NCBI GenBank assembly: GCA_963762525.1
Contig: CAVXKT010000001.1
Location: forward strand, 372,001-436,000
Source of the DNA: DATFDN01 sp963762525
GTDB taxonomy: Bacteria; Pseudomonadota; Alphaproteobacteria; Acetobacterales; Acetobacteraceae
Reading direction: 5' to 3'
Length of the DNA stretch: 64,000 nucleotides
The notes beneath the pieces were generated by a model. That model was given only the letters and a program-made list of their open reading frames with translations, had not been told where the DNA came from and did not search any database. This document shows positions 9,961 to 19,306 of the stretch, piece after piece. Numbering within the stretch: position 1 is the stretch's first letter; each line of letters starts with the position of its first letter. Both the position numbers and the translations under genes were made by a program.

Positions 9961-10383
9961 TTAACGAATGCGGTCGGCGAGCGCGGCCTTCACCTCTGCG
10001 CTCGCGTGCAGGGCGCCAAGCACGGTGATCGAGCCGATCGCAGCGCGGGCCAATTCGGGCGTGACGTCCGGCGCAATGCTGGCCAGGCCGAGCACATTGA
10101 TCGCCAGCATCACACCCGCCGCCCGCGCCTTCTCAAGCTCGGCCCTCGTGTAATGGCTGAGGCCCAGCGCCAGCGTCTTCCGCGCGACCGACTGGCGAAC
10201 CACCTCTGCGTGGCGGTCAAGCTGGTTGCGGATCGCCGTTCGGATGAAGTCGGTGCGGTTGGAGTAAAAGCCGTCGCGCACCATCAAATCGATCTGTCCG
10301 AGATCGACGAAACCGAGGTTGATGGTGATCTTCTCGCTGTCGACCGGCTTTAGCCGCGTTTCGGAAATGGGGAGGCTGGCCAT
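9961..10383 (-). CDS. ribbon-helix-helix (CopG-type) regulator
   Basis: 140 aa from the ATG at 10383; a TTG five codons upstream falls inside a 20-bp palindrome and is less likely. The segment KITINLGFVDLGQIDLMV followed by YSNRTDFIRTAIRNQLD is a ribbon-helix-helix DNA-binding domain near residues 17-53. The remaining part (residues 60-140) is an alpha-helical region of unknown role that may bind a ligand or partner. A perfect palindrome covers the region just before the start, so it probably represses itself. It lies 50 bp upstream of the esterase gene and may control it. Confidence 0.75.
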   Translation of the reverse strand: MASLPISETRLKPVDSEKITINLGFVDLGQIDLMVRDGFYSNRTDFIRTAIRNQLDRHAEVVRQSVARKTLALGLSHYTRAELEKARAAGVMLAINVLGLASIAPDVTPELARAAIGSITVLGALHASAEVKAALADRIR

Positions 10384-10388
10384 CTGTA

Positions 10389-10408
10389 TACCATCCAATT
10401 GGATGGTA
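10389..10408. promoter_or_regulatory. perfect 20-bp palindrome, likely operator
   Basis: TACCATCCAATTGGATGGTA is perfectly symmetrical and lies 6-25 bp upstream of the ATG of the ribbon-helix-helix gene, over its ribosome binding site (GGATGG). Ribbon-helix-helix repressors bind such palindromes as dimers of dimers, so autoregulation is the simplest reading. Confidence 0.65.
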
Positions 10409-10444
10409 GATAGGGCGGTTGATCCTCAAAACAAGGGGGGATGA

Positions 10445-11855
10445 TCACAATCGCGGCCAACTGTCCGCCCATGGTTGCGCCGTCTCGAACGCCGCCGCCG
10501 CTTGCAGAACGCCGAGGTCGTCGAAGCGGCGGCCAACGATCTGCAAGCCGACCGGCAAGCCGCAATCAGTAAACCCACAAGGCACACTGGCCGCCGGATT
10601 CCAGGAAAAGTTGAACGGATAGGAGAACTCCGCCCACTGCACCCAGTCCCACGGATGCTGCGGCCAATCGGGCGGCGAGAGCAGCTCGGCCGGGAAGGCG
10701 GCGACCGAGACGGCGGGCGTGAGCAGGAAATCCCAGTCCTCGAACCAGCGGTGGATCTCGGCGACGTAGGCGAATTTGCGCTCGCGCGCCGTTTGGTAAT
10801 CGGTGAGGCTGATTTCCTTACCAGCCCGGATGCAGGCGACCAGTCCGGGGTCCATGCGGCTCTCCCATTCCGGCAGGCGAGCGGCGAAGCGGGCGTGGAG
10901 GTGCGCCGGCCAGAACAGCCGGATCAGCTCCGGGCCGCGCGGACCCCACGGAACCGGCGTCTCTTCGACGACCGCGCCGAGCTCAGCGAAACGTCGCGCC
11001 GCGGTGGCGACCAGCGCGGCGACTTCAGGATCGACGCGGGCATGGCCGAGATCGGGGCTGAAGGCGATGCGCCGTCCCTTCATCCCCGCATGCAGCCGTC
11101 CCGGATAGTCCGCCGGCCCTGCTTCCAGCGTCGTCTGATCGAGCGGATGCGGGCCGGACATCACCGACAGCATCAGCGCCGCATCGCCGACGGTGCGCGT
11201 TATCGGGCCATAGTGGGTGGTGTAGTCGCCGGCGCCGAGCGGGTAGGCGGGGATGCGCCCGAAGCTCGGCTTCAGCCCGAACACGCCGCAAAAATGCGCG
11301 GGCATGCGGATCGAGCCGGCGCCGTCGCTGCCCTGATGCAGCGGCCCGAATCCGGCCGCCGCCGCGGCGCCGGCGCCGGCCGAGGAGGCGCCGGCATTGG
11401 CGCCGTGCTTCCAGGGGTTGTGGGTGATTCCGGTCAGCGGGCTGCGGCTGACGCCGGTCCAGCCGAATTCCGAGGTGGTGGTCTTGCCGATGACGATGGC
11501 GCCCTCGTCCTTGAGGCGCGTGACCATCGGCGTGTCCTCGCTCGGGTCGATTGCCCTTCATCATCAGGCTGCCGCTCTCGGTCGGCATATCCTTGGTAAT
11601 CGCCAGATCCTTGATCGTCACCGGAATGCCGTGCAGCCGCCCGATCCGCCCGCCCCCCATCAGCGCCGCCTCGGCCGCGTGCGCCGCCGCCATCGCCGGC
11701 TCGGGCGCCAAATGTGCGAACGCGTTGACTTTCGGGTCCACTCGCTCGATGCGCGCGAGAACGCCGCGCATCAGCTCTACCGGAGAGAGGCGCTTGGTGC
11801 GGATCAGCTCGGCGAGAACGCTCGCCGGCGCATAGCCGAGTTGGTCGTCGGTCAT
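10445..11855 (-). pseudogene. amidase-signature hydrolase, frameshifted
   Basis: Two overlapping frames together encode about 469 aa of an amidase (GatA/AtzF-type). The first frame runs from MTDDQLGYAPAS to KGNRP and contains the catalytic lysine in TIKDLA. The second continues SEDTPMVTRLKDEGAIVIGKTTTSEFGWTG with the Ser motif GASSAGAGAAAAAG (canonical GGSSGG) and GSDGAGSIRMPA. One extra C in a CCC run near 11547 explains the break, so it may be intact in the organism. It follows a cyclase-family hydrolase on the same strand with a 12-bp gap, suggesting a shared catabolic job on amides. Confidence 0.75.
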
Positions 11856-11867
11856 GATGGTCCCCGC

Positions 11868-12656
11868 TCAGTCGGCCAGGATCGCGACGGCTCGCGTCCA
11901 GCCCGCCGATCCGCGATGCACCTTCACCGGAAAGCACACCACCTCGAACCCGTCGGCGGGCAGCACCTCCAGATTGTGCAGCTTTTCCAAATGCGAGTAT
12001 CCGATCTCGCGCCCGGCGCGGTGCCCTTCCCAGATCAGCGCGACATCGCCGGTCTCGGCCACCTTGCGGCGGGTATGGGAGAACGGCGCGTCCCAGCTCC
12101 AGCCGTCGGTGCCGACAAGGCGGATGCCGCGCTCCAGCAGCCATAGGGTTGCGGCCTTGCCCATGCCGCAGCCGCGATCGACGAAATCGGGCTCGCCGTA
12201 ACGGGCGCCGGCGGCGGTGTTCACCAGCACGATCTCGAGCGGGCGCAGCGCGTGTCCGATGCGGCGCAACTCCGATTCGACGTCGGCGGGCGTGGCCACG
12301 TAACCATCGTCGAAATGACGGAAATCGAGCTTCACCGCCGGCTGAAAGCACCACTCAAGCGGCACCTCGTCGATCCGCCAGGAGGGCTCGCCGCCCGGTT
12401 TCAGCGCGTGATTCATCGACGAGAAATAATGGTACGGCGCGTCCAAATGGGTGCCGTTATGGGTGCTGATGCGCACCCGCTCAACGGCGGCGTATTCGCC
12501 GTCCGGCAAATCCTCCACCCGCACGCCCATATACTCGGCCATCGCCGGCGCGGTCTGGTGATGATCGAGATAGTCGATCTCCGGCAGCATGTGCGGCGGG
12601 TCGCTGGCGATGCCGGCGCGCAGCGGCACGGAAATATCGACCAGCCGGCGGGGCAT
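11868..12656 (-). CDS. cyclase-family (KynB-like) metal hydrolase
   Basis: 262 aa from the ATG at 12656; the longer open frame upstream lies within the MsrQ gene. The family motif HNGTHLDAPYHY, with its metal-binding His and Asp, sits near residues 66-77, and HTRRKVAET and HLEKLHNLEVL follow. Kynurenine formamidase and related hydrolases belong here. The actual substrate is unknown; pairing with an amidase suggests hydrolysis of an N-acyl or cyclic amide compound. The gene starts 8 bp after the MsrQ-like gene ends. Confidence 0.8.
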   Translation of the reverse strand: MPRRLVDISVPLRAGIASDPPHMLPEIDYLDHHQTAPAMAEYMGVRVEDLPDGEYAAVERVRISTHNGTHLDAPYHYFSSMNHALKPGGEPSWRIDEVPLEWCFQPAVKLDFRHFDDGYVATPADVESELRRIGHALRPLEIVLVNTAAGARYGEPDFVDRGCGMGKAATLWLLERGIRLVGTDGWSWDAPFSHTRRKVAETGDVALIWEGHRAGREIGYSHLEKLHNLEVLPADGFEVVCFPVKVHRGSAGWTRAVAILAD

Positions 12657-12664
12657 GATCGCTC

Positions 12665-13558
12665 CTACGGGTTGCGGAACCGCAGCTTCCCGAAGGTCGG
12701 CAGGCGACGCAAGCCCGCCGGAATCCGCCGCAGCAGCGCCAGTGCGAAGATGCACCCGCCGGCGATGCCGACCCATTGCGCCGGGCGAATGCCGAAGCGC
12801 ACCGCCCACTCGGCCGCGAGCACGCGCATCGGGTTGATGCCGGTCGCGAAGTGATACCAGGCATACTCGAGCCCCGCCGCCAGCAGCGCCGAGCCGACCG
12901 CCAGACAGGGCAACACCCAAAGGCGCCCGGCCCGGCGTGCGGGCAGCAGTCGCCACAGCATCAGCCAGAGGAACAGCCCGGCGAAGACGGTGGGCTCGCC
13001 CACATTCGCCTTCGACTGGATGAAGTAGTGGAACAGCCCGAGTGCGGCGATCACATAGGCCGCCCGATGCAACCGCTTCCACCCCTTGCCCATGCGCCTG
13101 GTCATGGCGTCGGTGGAGGTTGCGGTCAGCGCCACCAGCCCGAGCAGGGCGACGAAGCCGATGGTCAGATAGAAGCGGTGCACAATCTCGGAGATCACCA
13201 ACAGCGGGCGGAAATTCTCATCGACGACGTAGAGCGACAGATGCGTCAGCACGTAGGCGCAGGCGCTGACGCCGACGATGCGACGGATCAGCGGCGCGCG
13301 CGGGAAGTCGAAGACCAGCCGTACGGGCGTGAGCGCCAGCGAGATCAACAGGAAGCGGATCGTCCACAGCCCGGTGACATGGAGAGCCTCGGTGATCGGC
13401 TTGGTCCCCGCATCGCCGAGCGCGAGGCGCACCGCCAGTACGGCGCCGGGCGCGACGCAGGCGGCCAGGGTGGCGGATTTCAACCAGGAAATCCGCCCCT
13501 GCCGATCCCGCCAGGGCGCCACCTTCCGGCGCCGAACCGGCCTCGCGACTGCCGCCAA
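12665..13558 (-). CDS. msrQ: MsrQ/YedZ-like haem-binding membrane protein
   Basis: 297 aa with several hydrophobic segments: residues about 28-48, 65-80, 95-115, 130-150, 165-185 and 200-250. Histidines that would hold haem are in VLTHLSLY, HRFYLTIG, WKRLHRAAY and FHYFIQ. This is the ferric-reductase-like transmembrane domain of MsrQ, which normally passes electrons to the periplasmic molybdoenzyme MsrP. No msrP lies next to it; the neighbours are a cyclase and an amidase. The C-terminal 80 residues extend beyond the core domain. It may serve another partner. Confidence 0.7.
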   Translation of the reverse strand: MAAVARPVRRRKVAPWRDRQGRISWLKSATLAACVAPGAVLAVRLALGDAGTKPITEALHVTGLWTIRFLLISLALTPVRLVFDFPRAPLIRRIVGVSACAYVLTHLSLYVVDENFRPLLVISEIVHRFYLTIGFVALLGLVALTATSTDAMTRRMGKGWKRLHRAAYVIAALGLFHYFIQSKANVGEPTVFAGLFLWLMLWRLLPARRAGRLWVLPCLAVGSALLAAGLEYAWYHFATGINPMRVLAAEWAVRFGIRPAQWVGIAGGCIFALALLRRIPAGLRRLPTFGKLRFRNP

Positions 13559-13808
13559 TGATATCCCCTTTCCGTGACCGCGATGGATGTGTGCTCCGGT
13601 AACCGGCCGTCAACCAGCTCTCGACCGGAGCCGGCCGAAACTCGTAGCCGTGAGCTTCCACTTTGTTCGCCTCCGGTGCGTGTGGCGTTACTCGGGAATT
13701 GCGGGGCTGGTTCGGAAGGGCCTCGGAAGCGCTGCGAATACGTGACGGGACGTTGCCTAGGGCGACCGGATCGGCTAGGAGTAGCGCTTAGTAACACCAA
13801 GCGTTGGT

Positions 13809-14086
13809 ATGTCCCACACCACGAGCCTGAAGCTCGACGCCGAGCTGCGCGACCGGCTGCGTCGCCTGGCCGAGGCGCAACGCCGCACCCCGCACTGGCT
13901 CATGCGGGAGGCGATCGCCCAGTACGTCACGCGAGAGGAGGCGCGCGAGCGGCTGCGGCGGCCGCACTCGCGGCCTGGGCTGAGTACGAGGCGACCGGGC
14001 AGCACGCCACCGGCAAGGTCGTGGACGCCTGGCTGGCGCGCCTCGAGGCGGGCGAGGACGCGGACCCGCCGGCGTGGCGGCCCTAG
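13809..14086 (+). pseudogene. CopG/ParD-type antitoxin, frameshifted
   Basis: An ATG at 13809 opens SLKLDAELRDRLRRLAEAQRR, then HWLMREAIAQYV, a ribbon-helix-helix DNA-binding domain. Near 13961 one base appears to be missing; the following frame gives LAAWAEYEATGQHATGKVVDAWL and ends at 14086, as in full-length antitoxins of about 92 aa. It overlaps the start of a toxin-like gene by 13 bp, the usual arrangement of ParDE/RelBE pairs. Both genes carry one-base deletions. The pair may be decayed or the bases may be misread. Confidence 0.65.
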
Positions 14087-14363
14087 TCTGGACGCCGCGG
14101 GCGCTGGCCGACCTCGCCCGCCTGCACCGATTCCTTGCCGAGCGGAAGCCGACGCAGCGCGTCGGGCCGCGCGCTCCATCCGCGAGGGAATGCGCCTGCT
14201 CGAAGCTCATCCCGAGGCTGGCCGGCCGGCGGAGGGCATGGACCCCGATTTTCGGGAGCGGTGGATTTCCTTCGGGCGCAGCGGCTACGTCGCCCTTTAC
14301 CGCCTCGATGGCTCGCGGGTCGTGATCCTCGCCGTGCGTCACGGCAAGGAATTGGGGTTCTAG
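14074..14363 (+). pseudogene. RelE/ParE-family toxin, frameshifted
   Basis: Starts at GTG 14074 inside the antitoxin gene: VWTPRALADLARLHRFLAER, then a one-base deletion near 14148, then AARRAARSIREGMRLLE, AGRPAEGMD, RERWISFGRSGYVALYR and VVILAVRHGKELGF. This is a complete ParE-like toxin of about 96 aa once the base is restored. Toxins of this family poison gyrase or cleave mRNA. As read it would be inactive. Confidence 0.65.
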
Positions 14364-14446
14364 GCGCTGCGCACTTCGCCTTGCCGTGACAGGCGCATCG
14401 AGCGATCGTGTGATTGCAAACCTACTTTGCCATCATCGGTCTGTAG

Positions 14447-14824
14447 TTGGATGGTGATGCGGACGGAACGACGACCACGGGACTGATCGATGGCTTGGGC
14501 GTGGCCACGTTCGACGGCGATGGTAGTGTTACTCAGCAACAGGGTGTCATCATCAGGAATGGGACGCAGACACCCTCCGCTCCGCTCAATGCAAGCGGAT
14601 TTCACACCGGCGAAACCGGCACCTACTCGGTGAACGACGACTGCACCGGAACCACCCATATCATTCTCGGACCCGGCAACGAGCGTTCCAACGCGCTCGT
14701 CATCGCGGCGGACGGGCGCAAGGCCGCCCAAGCCCTCGTGGTAAGCGCCATTGTCGGCGGCAGTCCGGTGCTTCTGCAGGTCTACGCCTATTACGAGAAG
14801 ATCGAGACTCGCGATGAGTTCTGA
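14447..14824 (+). CDS. hypothetical protein, probably a 5'-truncated remnant
   Basis: 125 aa open frame from a TTG directly after an in-frame TAG. It is rich in Gly, Thr and Asp and contains GLGVATFDGDGSV and GTYSVNDDCTGTTH, a pattern seen in secreted proteins whose signal peptide precedes this core. No signal peptide or good ribosome binding site is present here, so the N-terminus seems lost. It follows the broken toxin-antitoxin pair. I do not recognise a function. Confidence 0.4.
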   Translation: MDGDADGTTTTGLIDGLGVATFDGDGSVTQQQGVIIRNGTQTPSAPLNASGFHTGETGTYSVNDDCTGTTHIILGPGNERSNALVIAADGRKAAQALVVSAIVGGSPVLLQVYAYYEKIETRDEF

Positions 14825-14934
14825 GAATGCGCCGCCCGTCAACTTGGAGCGCGTTCCGGGGCGACCCCGCCGCCCGGTCGCCACGCGGTCCGCATGGCCG
14901 GTAGTCTACCCTGCATCCGAACGGAGGAACGGCG

Positions 14935-15645
14935 ATGATCGACTTCTACGCCATGGGCAGCCCGAACGTGGTGAAGATTTACGTAGCACTCGAAGAATTG
15001 GAGCTTCCGTACACTGTCCATCCGGTTGACGTGTTCGGTGGCGCGCAGTTCGGCGCCGAGTTCCGGGCGCTCAATCCGAACGCCAAGGTGCCGGTCATCG
15101 TCGATTCCGAGGGGCCGGGCGCACGGCCATATACGGTGTTCGAGTCGGGCGCGATCCTGCTCTATCTCGCCGACAAGACCGGACGACTGCTGCCGACCGA
15201 ACGCGCCGCGCGGTTCGATGCGATCCAGTGGCTGATGGTCCAGCTCACCGGCGTCGGGCCGATGTTCGGCCAGTATGTCCACTTCATGCGCTTCGCCCCG
15301 CCGGGCAACGACTATTCGCTCAGCCGCTATCGCACGCAGGCGCGCACCTTGCTGGAGACGCTGGAGGCGCGGCTTGCCGCCGTCCCGTATCTCGGCGGCG
15401 CCGAATACGGCATCGCCGACATCGCCACCTTCCCGTGGGCCCGCAACGCGCCGACCTTCCTCGGCGCCACCAAGGCCGACTATCCGAAGCTGTTCGCTTG
15501 GGTGGAGACAATCGACCAACGCCCGGCGGTCAAGCGCGCGTTGGCGAAGGTGGAGCAGGTGCGCGCGCAGACCACGCAATTCGACAAGGCGGCGCCCGAC
15601 AATCTCGACCGCATGTTCGGCCGCAACCGCTACGCCAAAGGCTGA
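14935..15645 (+). CDS. glutathione S-transferase (YfcG/Nu-like)
   Basis: 236 aa. The thioredoxin-fold half has YAMGSPNVVKIYVALEELELPYT, NPNAKVPVIVDSEGPG with its cis-proline, and FESGAILLYLADK for the glutathione gamma-glutamyl group. The helical half includes YGIADIATFPWA. Such enzymes act as glutathione transferases or disulfide-bond reductases. An AGGAACGG-like site precedes the ATG. The next gene starts 2 bp after its stop, so the two are co-transcribed. Confidence 0.85.
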   Translation: MIDFYAMGSPNVVKIYVALEELELPYTVHPVDVFGGAQFGAEFRALNPNAKVPVIVDSEGPGARPYTVFESGAILLYLADKTGRLLPTERAARFDAIQWLMVQLTGVGPMFGQYVHFMRFAPPGNDYSLSRYRTQARTLLETLEARLAAVPYLGGAEYGIADIATFPWARNAPTFLGATKADYPKLFAWVETIDQRPAVKRALAKVEQVRAQTTQFDKAAPDNLDRMFGRNRYAKG

Positions 15646-15647
15646 CA

Positions 15648-16694
15648 ATGCGCGTCTCCATGGGCTTACCGGTCGAGGACTGGCGCCGATGCGCCGATGC
15701 GGCGCGCCGGGCGGAGGACGACGGCGCCGACGCGATCACCAGCAACGAGCTGCGCCACGATCCGTTCATCCCGCTCGCCTTCGCCGCGCTCGCGACTAGC
15801 AGGGCGCAGCTCGCGACCTCGGTCGCCATCGCCTTTCCGCGCAGCCCGATGATCGTCGCCAACCAGACCTATGACCTGCACCGCCACTCCGGCGGGCGCT
15901 TCGTGATCGGGCTCGGCAGCCAGGTGCGCGCGCACAACGAGCGGCGCTTCTCCGTCACCTGGGTGGCGCCGGCGGCGCGCATGGCGGAATACATCGACAG
16001 CCTGCGCGCGATCCTTCGCGCCTGGGAGTTCGGCGAGAAGCTCGAGTACCGGGGCAAGCACTACAGCTTCACCCTGATGACGCCGGAGTTCACGCCGCCG
16101 CCCACCGGACTGCCATTGCCGAAGATCGCGCTCGCCGCGGTCGGCCCGCTGATGACGCGCGCCGCGGCGCGGCACGCCGACAGCGTGCGCCTGCACGGCT
16201 TCGCGACCCGCGCCTACCTGGAGCAGGTGGTGATGCCGCAGCTTACGGCCGAGCTCGACACTGCCGGCAAGCCGCGCGCGCAGTTCGAGATAACCGGCGG
16301 CGGCTTCATCGCCACCGGCCCCGACGAGGCGGCGGTGCGGCGTGCGGCGGAAAAGATCCGTTACCGCATCGCCTTCTACGGCTCGACCCCCGCCTATCGC
16401 GGCGTCTTCGACATTCACGGCCTCGCGGAACTCGGGCTGCGCCTCAACGCGATGTCGCGCGAAGGCAAATGGAACGAGATGGCGGCGGAAATCTCCGACG
16501 ACACGCTCGACCTGTTCACCGCACGTGCGCCCTATGAGGGCATCGCCGAGGCGATCGAACGCCGCTTCGGCGGCCTCACCGATACGGTCACGCTCGAATT
16601 CCTGCCGGACGATGACCGGGCGACACGGCGGCGCGTGATCGAGGCGGTGCAGCACATCCCGGCGCCGTTCCGAATGGGCGAACCGATACGCTGA
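15648..16694 (+). CDS. LLM-class F420-dependent oxidoreductase (TIGR03617-like)
   Basis: 348 aa from the ATG at 15648; upstream sequence in this frame is the GST gene. Luciferase-like TIM-barrel features are DDGADAITSNELRHDPF, TSVAIAFPRSPMIVANQTYDL and FVIGLGSQVRAHNERRFS. The segment FEITGGGFIATGPDEAAVRRAAEKIR is typical of the TIGR03617 subgroup. The cofactor is predicted to be F420 or FMN; no F420 synthesis genes are in the window. It probably works with the GST just upstream, substrate unknown. Confidence 0.82.
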   Translation: MRVSMGLPVEDWRRCADAARRAEDDGADAITSNELRHDPFIPLAFAALATSRAQLATSVAIAFPRSPMIVANQTYDLHRHSGGRFVIGLGSQVRAHNERRFSVTWVAPAARMAEYIDSLRAILRAWEFGEKLEYRGKHYSFTLMTPEFTPPPTGLPLPKIALAAVGPLMTRAAARHADSVRLHGFATRAYLEQVVMPQLTAELDTAGKPRAQFEITGGGFIATGPDEAAVRRAAEKIRYRIAFYGSTPAYRGVFDIHGLAELGLRLNAMSREGKWNEMAAEISDDTLDLFTARAPYEGIAEAIERRFGGLTDTVTLEFLPDDDRATRRRVIEAVQHIPAPFRMGEPIR

Positions 16695-16699
16695 TTGGC

Positions 16700-17699
16700 C
16701 TACCCCCGCACGAATCCCACGAGCCGCTCGGCCTCGGCCACGATCGGGTCGGCGAGGGCGCGGGCACGGGCGGCGCCGGCCGCCAAGGTAGAGTCGATCC
16801 GCGCCGGATCGGCGAGCAGGCGTTCGGTCTCGCGCGCGATCGGGGAGAGCGTCGCGACCAGCAGCTCGGTCAGCGCCTCCTTGAAGGCGCCGAAACCCTT
16901 GCCGGCGTGCTCGCGCAACACGCCGGCATGATCGGTGCCCGAGAGCGCCGCGTAGATGCCGACCAGATTGCGCGCCTCCGGGCGCTCCTCCAGCCCGCGC
17001 GGATCGTCCGGCAGCGGCTCCGGATCGGTTTTGGCGCGGCGAATTTTGAGCGCGATAGCGTCGGCGCCGTCGCGGAGATTGATCCGGCTCTGGTCCGACG
17101 GATCGGTCTTGGACATTTTCTTGGTGCCGTCGCGCAGGCTCATCACGCGCGCGGCCGGCCCGAGGATCAGCGGCTCGATGGTCGGGAAGAATTCGACCCC
17201 ATAATCGTGGTTGAACTTCTGTGCGATGTCGTTGGCGAGTTCGAGGTGCTGGCGCTGGTCCTCGCCGACGGGGACGTGGGTTGCGTGATACGCCAGAATG
17301 TCGGCGGCCATCAGCACCGGGTAGTCGTACAGGCCGACGGAGGCGTTCTCGCGGTCCTTGCCGACCTTGTCCTTGAACTGCGTCATGCGGTTGAGCCAGC
17401 CGAACTCGGGCCACGCAGTTGAAGATCCAGGTCAGCCGCACATGCGCGGGCACCATCGATTGGGCGAACAGGATGTGCCGCTCGGGATCGAGGCCGCAGG
17501 CGAGCAGGACCGCCGTCAGCTCCCGCGTCTGCCGCGCGAGGCTCGCCGGGTCCTGCCACTGGGTGATGGCGTGCTGGTCCACCACGCACCAGAGGCACTC
17601 GTGCTGGTTTTGCAGGGCCACCCAGTTGCGGATCGCTCCCAGGTAATTGCCGAGATGAAATTCCCCGGAGGGCTGGATGCCGGAAAACATGCGGGCCAT
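16700..17699 (-). CDS. trpS: tryptophanyl-tRNA synthetase, one-base frameshift in the read
   Basis: Two frames join to about 333 aa. The first (17699 down) has the HIGH-like motif FHLGNYLG and WIFNCVAR. One extra T near 17413 shifts into VGWLNRMTQFKDKVGKD, GLYDYPVLMAADILAY, VPVGEDQRQHLELA and the KMSKTD loop. It charges tRNA-Trp and is essential in nearly all bacteria, so the shift is probably a sequence error. It follows murJ with a 12-bp gap, the common alphaproteobacterial order. Confidence 0.92.
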
Positions 17700-17711
17700 G
17701 CGGGGAGTCCT

Positions 17712-19299
17712 TCAGCGTGGGGCGGGCGGCGTAATCGCCGATCCGCCAGCCCGGGGCAAGGCGGCTCGCCGGCGCAGCATGGCCCGCAAATCGCGGAGGT
17801 CGAAGCCGCCCAGCAACTGGCCGGCCAGTCCGTAAGCGCCGAGGCCGATCGCCACCAGCAAGGCGAGCGCCGCGAGCCGCATCAAGCCGTGGGGCATCCC
17901 GGGGGAAACAGCGCCTGCTCAGCCGCCGCCAGCACCGCCGTCATCGTCAGCGCCGCGCCCAGCATCCGCACCGTCCGCGCCCGCAGCCGCGCATCCGGGC
18001 GCAACTGCCCGCGCCGGGCCAGCAGCACGCCGAGGCAGACGGCGTTGAACATGGCGGCGAGGCTGGTCGCCAGCGCCGGGCCGACTTGTTGCAGCGGCGC
18101 CATGAAGGCCAGGTTGAGCCCCAGATTGAGCGCCACCGCCGCCAGCCCCACCTTCACCGGCGTCGCCGTGTCGCCACGCGCGAAGAAGCCGGGCGCCAGC
18201 ACCTTCACCAGTACGAAGGCGGGCAACCCACCGCGTAAGCGGCAAGGGCGCGGGCCGACAGCAACGTGGCGTGGGCGCCGAAGGCGCCACGGTCGAACAG
18301 CGCGAACATCACCGGCCAGGCGGCGACGATCAACGCCAGCGCTGCCGGCAAGGTGAGGAACAGCGCGAATTCCAGCGCCCGGTTAAGCGTGCCGAGCGCC
18401 GCCTGCGCCTCGCCCGCCCGCACTTGGCGCGACAGCATGGGCAGCAGCGCGGTTCCGACCGCGGTCCCGATCACCCCGAGCGGCAGTTGCTGCACGCGGT
18501 CGGCGTAGTAGAGCACCGAGACGGTGCCGGCCGGCAGCAGGCTGGCGATGATCACATCCACCGCCAGATTGAGCTGCGTCACCCCCGCTCCCACCAGCCC
18601 CGGCCCCATCCGCCGCAGCAACAGCCGGATGCGCGGGGTGAGGCGCGGCCAGGGGACGCGGACCGCCATCCCCGCCCGCTTTGCCGCGACCAACAGCACG
18701 CCGAGCTGTGCCACGCCCGATGCGCTCACGCCCCAGGCGAGCGCGTGCCCGATCGTCGGCACGTAGGGCGGCAGCAGCACCATCGTGGCGATGGTGACGA
18801 CGTTGAACAACACATAGGAGGCGGAAGCGGCGGTGAAGCGGTCGAGCCCGTTCAGCACCCCGCTTACCAGCGCGGCGAGGCAGATCAGGATCAGGTAGGG
18901 AAAGGTGATCCGCGACAGCGTGACCGCGAGCGCGAATTTCGCCGGTATGGCGCCGAAGCCGGGGGCGAGGACAGTCATTACCTGCGGCATGAACACCTCG
19001 CCGGCGATGGTCAGCAGGCCGAGCCAGAAGACCATGACGGCGAAGGTCTCCTCGGCGAAGACCCGCGCCGTCGCGCTTCCCTCGGCGGCGAGCAGGCCGG
19101 AGAAGGCGGGGACGAAGGCGGCGTTGAACGCGCCCTCGCCGAACAGACGGCGGAACAGGTTGGGTAGCTTCAGCGCCACGAAAAAGGCATCGGCGACCGG
19201 CCCGGCGCCGAGCCAGGCCGCGATCAGCATGTCGCGCGCGAAGCCCAGGATGCGGCTCGCGAGCGTCCAGCCGCCGACGGTCAGGATGGAGCGAATCAC
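17712..19299 (-). CDS. murJ: lipid II flippase MurJ, two frameshifts in the read
   Basis: Reconstructed length about 530 aa. The N-terminal frame has SILTVGGWTLASRILGFARDM, LPNLFRRLFGEGAFNAAFVPAF and many membrane helices, the MurJ/MviN signature. A missing base near 18227 leads to LPAFVLVKVLAPGFFARGDT-like sequence. A second missing base near 17900 leads into the last helix. MurJ flips lipid II across the inner membrane for peptidoglycan synthesis and is essential, so these are probably errors. In many relatives glnD lies upstream; here a vapBC pair does. Confidence 0.9.
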
Positions 19300-19306
19300 G
19301 GGCGGA

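Noticed and set aside
13480..13800. Minus-strand open frame before the MsrQ-like gene
   Set aside because: It overlaps the msrQ start in another frame, has no ribosome binding site or domain, and its composition is that of non-coding sequence.
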